Shown here: piece after piece, positions 56,511 to 64,000 of the stretch
Layout: each line of letters starts with the position of its first letter
Position numbering within the stretch: the stretch's first letter is position 1
Assembly (NCBI GenBank): GCA_963580285.1
Contig: CAUZLF010000738.1
Span: forward strand, 372,001 to 436,000
Source: Lucinisca nassula
Lineage: Eukaryota > Mollusca > Bivalvia > Lucinida > Lucinidae
Direction: 5' to 3'
DNA length: 64,000 nt
Notes under the pieces: model-generated
The model's input: only the letters and a program-made list of their open reading frames with translations
Database searches by the model: none
What the model was told of the DNA's origin: nothing
Made by a program: the position numbers and the translations under genes

Positions 56511-57054
56511 TTTAATAATTTTAAACCATTTATCAACCGATACATCTTGTCGGAATGGCAAGGCAAATGGGACCGTGCAATAAATAACAAACTCCATGCC
56601 ATTAAACCTGTCGTTAGTACAAAATGCTCTCCTCCACAGTTTTCCAGAAAAGAGGACGTAGTATTAACACGACTGCGCATCGGCCATACTAGAGTTACTC
56701 ATTCTTATATTTTTAATGGTGATGATCAACCTTCTTGTGTAGGTTGTGATCAGCCATTCACTGTGAAACATATCTTAATTGACTGTGTTGACTTTTCACC
56801 CTCACGTATTTTATATTTCAAAGCTGACACTTTACAACAACTGTTTCGAGATGTACCTGTTGATAATATTATTTTATTCTTAAAAGAAATTGGACTTTTT
56901 CATAAGATTTAACTGTTTCAGATTTTTATACATTATCATTCTGACTTTTTACTTTTAATATTATTCATGCCGTTTAACCATTAACCGTTTGACGCTTATG
57001 ACCCACAAAGAGGGTTGACGCGTCGTTAAACACGAAATCATCATCATCATCATC
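56511..57054 (+). mobile_element. I-family copy H, 3' fragment joined to the tail of copy G
   Basis: The last 0.54 kb of the family: ORF2 codons from about 1097 (TTTTAATAATTTT) to the stop at 56910-56912, 3' UTR, hairpin and (ATC)n tail. It begins directly after G's tail, sharing one T. The coding part (start of RNase H tail to Cys/His motif) is open but has no start. It is either a severely 5'-truncated insertion into the tail or a recombination remnant. Confidence 0.85.
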
Positions 57055-57459
57055 CAAAGCAAAATTTTGACATATTTTCCTAAGTCAAAATGAAATGCTG
57101 TACGAGACAAATATTCCATAATTGTTGCAGAATGATTACAAATCGTCCTAAGCAAATAAATAAGCAAGGATACAGAGAACATCCACGCATCCACGTTCCC
57201 TGGCACCGATGATTATCGATTTTTCTCTCAACGTTCAATTCATCAGCCTTGCACTTTCAAGGAAATTTTTGAAGAATTGACGTACTGCGCAACTTCCGGT
57301 GGATATATTATCCTGTACTGGAGTAGGGGTAAAGACTGGTACCTTCGGTCGGGGACAAAGCCTAATTCGATCTCAAGACAAGGAGAGGAGACAGTAGGCT
57401 TATATTTTCTTGTCCTTTGGGATCATTGATTCCATTGTCGAATTTTGAAAATATCTGAG
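57055..57459. other. No recognisable gene
   Basis: Sequence between copy H and the hammerhead motif. No family member, promoter or repeat recognised. Confidence 0.4.
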
Positions 57460-57503
57460 GGTCACTGATGAGGCCTAATTGGCCGAAACTAGCTAGTCTG
57501 GCC
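57460..57503 (+). ncRNA. Hammerhead ribozyme motif
   Basis: Contains CTGATGA (57465-57471) and GAAA (57485-57488) cores joined by stem II GGCC/GGCC with loop TAATT. Stem III is the palindrome ACTAGCTAGT (57488-57497), followed by the cleavage triplet GTC (cut after 57498). Stem I pairs GGTCA (57460-57464) with TGGCC (57499-57503), with one G-U. Every invariant core base is present. Short loopless stem III is typical of minimal hammerheads in Penelope-like elements and retrozymes, which often act as dimers. Identified by eye. Confidence 0.8.
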
Positions 57504-57519
57504 AAGAAAACATGTTCAC

Positions 57520-57840
57520 TCCATATTTTTCACTTCTCTGGTGTATTCCTTGCTTCCAAAGGATAACCCTTTTATAGAACATATTATACTCTTATACAAA
57601 GTTCTAAAGGGTGCTGCCAACATTCCAACAGATCACCTTGTTCCCCCAGCTAGGCACTGTAGAAAGCACCATTCAATGATGTTTCAGACACTTACTGCAA
57701 GAACTGACATTTATAAAGAATCGTTCTTCCCCCGAACCATTATAGATTGGAATGCCCTTCCCGATTCGATTATTTCGACGGCTGAAGGAGCTGAAGATTG
57801 AGTAGCTAAGTTTACCTCTTTGGTTAGAGCTAGGGACTAA
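57520..57840 (+). pseudogene. C-terminal remnant of a different non-LTR RT
   Basis: The frame 57541-57801 encodes a segment ending SFFPRTIIDWNALPDSI, the signature found after the RT domain of Jockey/CR1/RTE-type LINEs (YK.SFFPRTI.DWN.LP). It is preceded by LLYKVLKGAANIP. A TGA follows GAED, and the frame resumes for about 10 codons (KFTSLVRARD). There is no RT core upstream, so only the tail of an old copy survives. It is unrelated to the I-family copies around it. The exact clade cannot be named. Confidence 0.65.
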
Positions 57841-57902
57841 CTTCTCATATCACAGGTCCTGGTGTATGAATCTCATTTGAAGTTTCACCGGTAACAATTT
57901 AC

Positions 57903-58245
57903 CGGCCCCGATAGCTCAGTTGGTAGAGTGTCCGCTCCGGGGAACGGGAGGTCACGGGTTCGATCCCGGGCCGCGACATACCAAAGTCGTTAAAAATGGT
58001 ACTAGCTGCTCCTTGCTTGGCACTCAGATTTACGGGGTAGAGCTAGGACTAGTCGACCCAGTGTCAGGAAAGCGACTAGGTGTGGTATCATGTAATGTGT
58101 CTGGGACATGATACTTCAGTGAGGCAGCACTATAAAAGTGAGCATTGAGCTCCCTGTCGCAACCAGACACCGTCGTGATATGACTGAAAAATTGTTGAAA
58201 GTGACGTTGAACCCAAATTCACACACACACACACACACACACACC
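57903..58245 (+). mobile_element. tRNA-derived SINE, near full length, (CA)n tail
   Basis: tRNA-like head with an A box (TAGCTCAGTTGG) and B box (GGTTCGATCCC), then CATACCAAAG and a conserved central part with GACATGATACTTCAGTGAGG, GACGTTGAACCC and (CA)n. A short flanking repeat TAACAATT lies on both sides (near 57891 and 58248). It resembles the mollusc SINE superfamily with a shared central domain (from memory). Not a tRNA gene. Confidence 0.8.
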
Positions 58246-58607
58246 AATAACAATTCTGATTCTGATTCCATGAAGAAATTGTGGCCTCTAAAACAGTACA
58301 AGTCTCAAAGTTTAAAGCAAAACTCTATGGCCTCTATGTTGCATACCATAAAAAATTTTTCACCTAGTTACTAATTTTTGACCCAAATTGACCCATATTC
58401 TAACTCGAGACATCAAAACAAATCAGTGTGTAAAAGTTTCATAAAGAATGGATTATATCAGTGGCCTTTAGAGAGTGCACATGGTAAATGTTGATGACGT
58501 TAGATGAACGCAGTGTGATCACAACAGCTAAAAATTCAAACTTGCAAGATAACATACTTATTTCCTACTTATTTCTTAATTTGATTAATATATTGCTGAT
58601 CTTTTTT
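58246..58607. other. No recognisable feature
   Basis: AT-rich sequence between the SINE and element (iii). Nothing recognised. Confidence 0.4.
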
Positions 58608-58715
58608 AGCTCACCTGACCGAAGGTCATGGTGAGCTTTTGTGACAGTAAGATGTCCGGCGTCGTCGTGCGTCGTCCGTCGTCCGTCGTGCGTCGTCCGT
58701 GCGTAAACTTTTTCT

Positions 58716-59586
58716 TGTGAACACACTAGAGGCCACAGTTTTGGTCCAATTATCATCAAACTTGCTCAGAATGATAATCATGACAATATCTCGGTCAAGT
58801 TCGAATTTGGGTCATGTCGGGTAAAAAAGTAGGTCAGTAGGTCAAATCATAGAAAAACCTTGTGAACACTCGAGAGGCCACAATTTTGGTCCAATCATCA
58901 TCAAACTTGCTCAGAATGATCATTGTGACAATATTTTAGTGAAGTTTGAATATGGATCATGTCGGCTTAAAAAGTAGGTCAGCGGGTCAAATCATAGAAA
59001 AACCTTGTGAACACCCTAGAGGCCACAATTTTGGTCCAATCATAATCAAACTTGCTCAGAATGATCATCATGACAATATCTTGGTCAAGTTCGAATATGG
59101 GTCATGTCCGGTCAAAAAGTAGGTCAGTAGGTCAAATCATAGAAAAACCTTGTGAACACTCTGAAGGCCACTGTTTTGGTCCAATTATCATGAAACTTGC
59201 TCAGAATGACCATTGTGACAATATTTCAGTCCAGTTCGAATATGGGTCATATCGGGTTAAAAAGTAGGTCAGCGGGTCAAATCATATAAAAACCTTGTGA
59301 ACACCCTAGGGGCCACAATTTTGGTCCAATCATAATCAAACTTGCTCAGAATGATCATCATGACAATATCTCGGTCAAGTTTGAATATGGGTCATGTCCG
59401 GTTGAAAAGTAGGTCAGTAGGTCAAATCATAGAAAAACCTTGTGAATACTCAGGAGGCCACAAGTTTGGTTAAATCATTAATCTTGCTCAGAATGGTCAT
59501 TGTGACAATATCTTGGCTAAGTTTGAATAAAGGTCTTTTCGGGTCAAAAAGTAGGTCAGTAGGTCAAATTAAAGAAAAAACTTGTG
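58716..59586 (+). repeat. Tandem array, unit 145 bp
   Basis: Six units starting TGTGAACAC at 58716, 58861, 59006, 59151, 59296 and 59441, exactly 145 bp apart, with inner marks GGTCCAATCAT, CTTGCTCAGAATGATCAT and AGTAGGTCAG. Confidence 0.9.
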
Positions 59587-60681
59587 AACACTCTAGTTTT
59601 ACATAGACTTATATAGGGAAAATCTTTAAAAATCCTTTTCTCTGAAACCACAAGGCCTAGGTCTTTTATATTTGGTATGAAGCTTCATCTAAAAGACCCC
59701 TAACAAGATTATTCAAATGATAGTGCTGAGGCCAAAAATGTCCCCGCCCCCGGGCCCTTTGGTTTTACATAGGCTTATATAGGGAAAATCTTTAAAAATC
59801 TTCTGCTCTGAAGCTGCAAGGCCCAGGACTTTGATATTTGGTATTAAGCTTTATCTAGTGGACCCCTACCAAGATTGTTCAAATTATAGTGCTGGGGCAA
59901 AAAATGCCCCCGTTCCGGGGCCCTTTGGTTTTACATGGCCTTATATAGGGAAAATCTTTAAAAATCTTCTTCTCTGAAACCGCAAGGTCCAGGACTTTGA
60001 TATTTAGAATGAAGCTTCATCCATTGGACCTCTACCAAGATTGTTCAAATTATCGCCCTTGGGCCAAAAATGCCCCCGCTCAGGGGCCCTTTGTTTTTAC
60101 ATAGACTTATATAGGGAAAATCTTTAAAAATCCTTTTCTCTGAAACCACAAGGCCTAGGTCTTTTATATTTGGTATGAAGCTTCATCTAAAAGACCCCTA
60201 ACAAGATTATTCAAATGATAGTGCTGAGGCCAAAAATGTCCCCACCCCCGGGCCCTTTGGTTTTACATAGGCTTATATAGGGAAAATCTTTAAAAATCTT
60301 CTGCTCTGAAACTGCAAGGCCCAGGACTTTGATATTTGGTATTAAGCTTTATCTAGTGGACCCCTACCAAGATTGTTCAAATTATAGTGCTGGGGCAAAA
60401 AAAGCCTCCACCTGGGGCCCTTTGGTTTTACATAGGCTTATATAGGGAAAATCTTTAAAAATCTTCTTCTCTGAAACCGCAAGGCCCAGGACTTTGATAT
60501 TTTGTATGAAGCTTCATCTAGTGGACCCCTACCAAGATTGTTCAAATTATAGCCCTTGGACCAAAAATCCCCCTGCTCAGGGGCCCTTTGGTTTTACATA
60601 GACTTATATAGGGAAAATCTTTAAAAATCTTCTTCTCTGAAACCGCAAGGTCCAGGACTTTGATATTTAGAATGAAGCTTC

Positions 60682-62645
60682 CAAGTTTGCTGTGTGTGTT
60701 AACGAAGGCCAAGACAAGCTTCCTACGCTATACTGGTTACCAAAACTTCATAAAAGACCTTACAAAGCACGGTTTATTGCAAATTCTAGCTCTTGCACTA
60801 CCACTGAACTTTCTAAATTATTAACTTCCTGTCTTACCGCTATTAAAACGCATGTAATTAAATATTGTGATAAAGTCTTTGAAAGATCAGGAAGAAATCT
60901 GTTTTGGTCAATAAAAAATTCGAATGAGGTTTTAAATAAATTGAAATCCAGACATTTTCTTGCTTCTAGTCTGTCTACTTACGATTTTTCCACTCTTTAC
61001 ACTACACTTCCTCATAATCTTATAAAAGAAAAGCTTAATGATTTAATTGAATGGGCTTTTCACAGAGAAGATTCTCTCTATCTTGCATGTAATGTCAGAA
61101 ATGCATTTTTCACTTCTAAAGAGCATAAGAATTATACACTTTGGTCATGTCAGAAAGTGTGTGATGCCCTCACCTTTCTACTTGACAATATTTATATTAG
61201 ATTCGGTACTAAGTTATTTAGACAAATTGTGGGTATTCCGATGGGTACTAATTGCGCACCTCTTGTGGCTGATCTGTTCTTGTATTGTTATGAAAGAGAC
61301 TTCATTTTGTCGCTTTCCATTGATAACCAATCTGAAATTATTGAAGCTTTTAGCTCCACTTCTAGATATTTAGATGATTTATTAAATATTGATAATACCT
61401 ATTTTGATGGTTTGATCAGTCAGATTTACCCCCTAGAACTTCAGTTAAATAAAGCAAATTCTTCTGATACCGAGGTCCCGTTTTTGGATTTACATCTATC
61501 TATTGTAGATGGATTTGTTTCGTGCAAAATTTATGATAAACGCGATGACTTTGATTTTGAGATTGTAAATTTTCCTTTTTTGGATGGTGATGTTCCTCGT
61601 GCGCCATCCTATGGCGTTTATATTTCGCAATTAATTCGATTTGCTAGAGTGTGTAGTCATGTAACTGACTTCAACACTCGTAATAAATTATTAACGGCTA
61701 AACTCCTTAATCAGGGTTATCGGTACCATAAACTACGCAAAGCCTTTTCAAAATTTTATAGACGCCATTCTGATTTAATTTCAAAATTCAATATTGGACT
61801 TAAATCTCTTCTGCAACAAGGTCTATCGGAACCCGAATTTTATGGTGACTTAGTATATAAATTCAGAAAAATATATAACCGCAATGACTTCAGCACCCAA
61901 TTTCGTAAAATCATTCTTCGATATAAAAAGATTGGGTACAACATGGATATTATACGACAGACTGCATGCATGGTAGTTAACCCAATCACGGTTGGCAACT
62001 TTGCTTCCCTCTTTAATTGCACGCCGGTGGGTCAGGCCTCAGATTCTATGACGGCTCCAACGTAAAGGCTTATTGAGAATTAGAGAGATCTAATTCAAGG
62101 TAATGTTGGTTGGTGCCTGATGCTCTGTCTCTGGTCGGGCCCATCGGAGTCTAACTGTTGGTTTTCTTTTGCTCCAGCATTTCAGTGGTTTCTTGCTGTC
62201 GAGTCCTCAGCGTTGTCTCACCTCTGTGGTTCTTTGATTTTTGTGTTCACGGAGATGTTGCACTGATGAGTTAGGAGGCCTTCATGCGGACTGAACAAAT
62301 TATTTGTCTTAATCGCGACAGAAGTAAGGGCGAGGATTGTGGCCACGTAAAATCGATTTAAGCCCCCCAGTGGAAATCTTCCACTGACCGTTCCAAGGCG
62401 GCTCTTCTGTGGCGATTTATTTATGTTGTTGTTTGGTACTTAGTGTGTGTATCATTTGTGTCTTTTAATTTTGGATGGCCATATGGCCATTTTGTGGGAA
62501 AGTGACTGTCCTTATGGCCTTCCTTTGTTTAGGTTTCCATTATGGTCTGGTCGCTTAATGTTTGTATTTCTTTCCCTTTGGTGTCTTTTATGGGTAGAGT
62601 AAGTTAATTGTATCAATTCCTGATCTTTGTTTTACTTCTACTTTT
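60682..62645 (+). mobile_element. Penelope-like retroelement, 5'-truncated
   Basis: Inserted in the 166-bp array between GAATGAAGCTTC and ATCCAATGG; both flanks match one continuous unit (59998-60040). It holds an RT frame and about 580 bp of 3' UTR ending TTGTTTTACTTCTACTTTT. The same 3' end defines the fragments at 8746, 41531 and 42557. No GIY-YIG endonuclease is present in the retained part. Confidence 0.78.
60683..62065 (+). CDS. Penelope-like reverse transcriptase, N-terminally truncated
   Basis: The frame is open from the element's left border (KFAVCVNEGQ...) with no ATG at the start, so the N-terminus is missing. About 460 codons contain RT motifs of the Penelope type: WLPKLHKRPYKARFI, STYDFSTLYTTLPH (motif A region), GIPMGTNCAPLVADLF (motif B), RYLDDLLNI (YxDD-type box, here YLDD) and VPFLDLHLS. 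The C-terminus (MVVNPITVGNFASLF...) ends at TAA 62065 and lacks GIY-YIG. It would use a free 3' end to prime DNA synthesis. The frame is undamaged, so it is young. Assignment to Penelope-like RT comes from motifs recalled, not from a search. Confidence 0.78.
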   Translation, partial: KFAVCVNEGQDKLPTLYWLPKLHKRPYKARFIANSSSCTTTELSKLLTSCLTAIKTHVIKYCDKVFERSGRNLFWSIKNSNEVLNKLKSRHFLASSLSTYDFSTLYTTLPHNLIKEKLNDLIEWAFHREDSLYLACNVRNAFFTSKEHKNYTLWSCQKVCDALTFLLDNIYIRFGTKLFRQIVGIPMGTNCAPLVADLFLYCYERDFILSLSIDNQSEIIEAFSSTSRYLDDLLNIDNTYFDGLISQIYPLELQLNKANSSDTEVPFLDLHLSIVDGFVSCKIYDKRDDFDFEIVNFPFLDGDVPRAPSYGVYISQLIRFARVCSHVTDFNTRNKLLTAKLLNQGYRYHKLRKAFSKFYRRHSDLISKFNIGLKSLLQQGLSEPEFYGDLVYKFRKIYNRNDFSTQFRKIILRYKKIGYNMDIIRQTACMVVNPITVGNFASLFNCTPVGQASDSMTAPT

Positions 62646-63068
62646 CATCCAATGGACCTCTACCAAGATTGTTCAAACTATCGCCCTTGGGCCAAAAATG
62701 CCCCCGCTCAGGGGCCCTTTGTTTTTACATAGACTTATATAGGGAAAATCTTTAAAAATCCTTTTCTCTGAAACCACAAGGCCTAGGTCTTTTATATTTG
62801 GTATGAAGCTTCATCTAAAAGACCCCTAACAAGATTATTCAAATGATAGTGCTGAGGCCAAAAATGTCCCCGCCGCCGGGCCCTTTGGTTTTACATAGGC
62901 TTATATAGGGAAAATCTTTAAAAATCTTCTGCTCTGAAACTGCAAGGCCCAGGACTTTGATATTTGGAATTAAGCTTTATCTAGTGGACCCCTACCAAGA
63001 TTGTTCAAATTATAGTGCTGGGGCAAAAAAAGCCTCCGACTGGGACCCTTTGGTTTTACATGGCCTTA

Positions 63069-63175
63069 CCCCCAGGTATTAGACTTCCTGCCTTGCCGTG
63101 GCCCTGGGGGCTCAATTCCCACTGGGCACATTGCCGCTGTGGTCTCTGTGCCCACTGGGAAGAGCTAAAGGAAGT
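63069..63175 (+). ncRNA. HDV-like self-cleaving ribozyme, copy J
   Basis: Same sequence as copy A in every stem: P1 63069-63075/63104-63110, P2 63083-63089/63169-63175, candidate catalytic C 63165. It shows that the 5' end is the same in a fifth, unrelated insertion site. Confidence 0.78.
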
Positions 63176-63617
63176 ACCACCCGTTTGCCGTGGGTGGCGT
63201 CCTGTAAGCCGGAAGAAGGGATCCTGGAGGTTGAGGGTTACCTGAGGTGGCGGTGCTTCAGGTACCCAACACGCCTCTTCGGCCTGGCTTTTCGGTGTAG
63301 ACGGGTGGCCGTGCGGTCCGGCACGGTCAATCGGCTGGTCGCGCCGAGCCCTAGAGATACCGCTTTGCTTTCTCTTCAACTCTTTTTGTATCTTTCCTGA
63401 TACCAACCATATGCCCATTTACCTTACCCTTTTCTGTCTTTTTATCTCTAGAAGGCGGTGGCTAAACGGATCAATCGTGTAGGCATTTTGTTTATGCGAG
63501 TATATCTCACGTGTATCTCTAACACCTGCGAGTTGGATAACCACTCCATTATGGTGTTCCCTTATGGGCTCCACGGAGGGCGGAGAGCACTTGGGACGAA
63601 ACTAGAAATTTTTCCTT

Positions 63618-64000
63618 ATGCCTCATGGAAAAAAACATAACCGCAACGCAGCTAAACGTAAAAAAGACGAGGATTCATCCGGAACGGATGAACCCAGTCA
63701 GAAGTCAAGTCAGCAGTCGAGTCAGCAGTCAAGTCAGCAAGTTGAAACTCCAAAGCTCAACACTTTTCCGCGCTTCTTGGTGATGACATCACGCGATGAT
63801 ACACGTACGGTGTCAGATTTATCACCCTTTGTTATCGAAAAGAGTTTAGTGTCCATTGCCGGACATCCAAAAAGTATAAAAAAAACTGAAGTCAGGTGAT
63901 CTCCTCTTGGAAGTCGAGAGAGAGCAGCAGGTCAAAAACCTGCTTGGTACCACAAAACTCTTTGATCTCAACGTCAAAGTATCGTTGCACAAAACACTCA
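63618..64000 (+). pseudogene. ORF1 N-terminal part, copy J, frameshifted
   Basis: Starts at the family ATG with the basic and Q/S-rich segment (SQKSSQQSSQQSSQQ), then PRFLVMTSRDDTRTVSDLSPFVI. An extra A in the run after AAAAAGTAT (near 63880) shifts the frame, giving a stop at 63897-63899; the normal frame (LKSGDLLLEVEREQQ) continues to the window edge. Homopolymer slippage is the likely cause; a sequencing error in the A run is also possible. Confidence 0.82.

Larger units (their letters stand above)
59601..63066 (+). repeat. Tandem array, unit 166 bp, three-unit higher-order pattern
   Basis: Units start ACATAG or ACATGG at 59601, 59767, 59933, 60099, 60265, 60430, 60596, then after the Penelope-like insertion at 62727, 62893 and 63058 (165-166 bp). 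Three types cycle: A (CCACAAGGCCTAGG), B (CTGCAAGGCCCAGG) and C (CCGCAAGGTCCAGG or close). Confidence 0.87.
58608..63068 (+). mobile_element. Helentron-like element (iii), two arrays, interrupted and open at the right
   Basis: Starts after a T run (CTTTTTT) with the strongest of the three hairpins: AGCTCACC/GGTGAGCT plus TGACC/GGTCA around GAA (58608-58637). A CGTCGTCCGTCGTCC tract follows, then a 145-bp array and a 166-bp array. The Penelope-like element (60682-62645) and I-family copy J (63069 on) are inserted in the second array. The 3' terminus is not in the window, so the full extent and class are inferred from elements (i) and (ii). Confidence 0.62.
63069..64000 (+). mobile_element. I-family copy J, left part
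   Basis: Starts with the invariant CCCCCAGG inside a 166-bp repeat unit (flank ACATGGCCTTA) and runs off the window in ORF1. Its ORF1 is closest to copy G. The leader has a 1-nt change at CCCTTATGGG (CCCTTGTAGGG in the other copies). Confidence 0.92.

Noticed and set aside
57903..57980. Functional tRNA gene
   Set aside because: It continues into the conserved SINE body with a (CA)n tail and short flanking duplication.
58210..58250. Coding (HT)n peptide from the CA repeat
   Set aside because: It is the dinucleotide tail of the SINE; the open frame is incidental.
58716..59586. CRISPR-like array or gene repeats
   Set aside because: Exact 145-bp head-to-tail units with no spacers and no long open frame.
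62255..62300. CACTGATGAG in the Penelope-like 3' UTR as a second hammerhead
   Set aside because: There is no GAAA core or stem II at proper spacing; only the first half of the motif is present.

Overview
The window is animal nuclear DNA, most likely from a mollusc and probably a bivalve (an inference from the repeat types). It is almost entirely nested transposable elements. I see no bacterial-type genes, rRNA, functional tRNA or CRISPR, and no convincing host gene.

Layout. (1) From 1 to 39410 lies one minus-strand Ty3/gypsy-like element, broken by insertions. Reading right to left it gives gag (39410-37786), nucleocapsid and an 18-aa-repeat linker (32026-30980), protease and RT start (25200-23744), RT middle (15683-15375), and RT end plus RNase H (12958-11883). 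Positions 1-1145 duplicate part of it. (2) Nine copies (A-H and J) of one I-superfamily non-LTR retrotransposon of about 5.8 kb interrupt the gypsy element or each other. All are on the plus strand. Each full-length copy has a GC-rich 5' leader, ORF1 with zinc knuckles, ORF2 with APE endonuclease, RT and RNase H, a 3' hairpin and a (TCA)n tail. C sits in the gypsy linker, A and D at one shared gag site, E in RT, and F inside ORF1 of G. B and H are partial copies joined to the tails of A and G. J runs off the right edge. (3) Three Helentron-like non-autonomous elements with tandem arrays lie at 12959, 19667 and 58608. (4) One Penelope-like RT element (60682-62645) has three 5'-truncated relatives (8746, 41531, 42557). 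(5) There are also tRNA- and 5S-like SINEs, a TA-flanked MITE, a decayed transposase-like gene (42905-44828) and an isolated hammerhead ribozyme motif (57460-57503).

The strongest signal is that the first 107 nt of every full-length I-family copy folds on paper into a complete HDV-like self-cleaving ribozyme: 7-bp P1 starting at nucleotide 1, 7-bp P2, 3-bp P3, a long P4, and a GCTAA J4/2 holding the catalytic C. Cleavage would fall exactly at the element's 5' end. The window also records the insertion history. It holds a filled/empty site pair made by a segmental duplication, four 12-13 bp target duplications that all begin TC and merge with the (TCA)n tail, a recombinant copy (D) switching from A-type to B-type sequence, and a mosaic copy (E) with a divergent front half. 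Copy F has both ORFs open with the motifs I checked intact, and is the best candidate for an active element. The left duplication could be partly an assembly artefact (haplotype duplication); I cannot test that from sequence alone.
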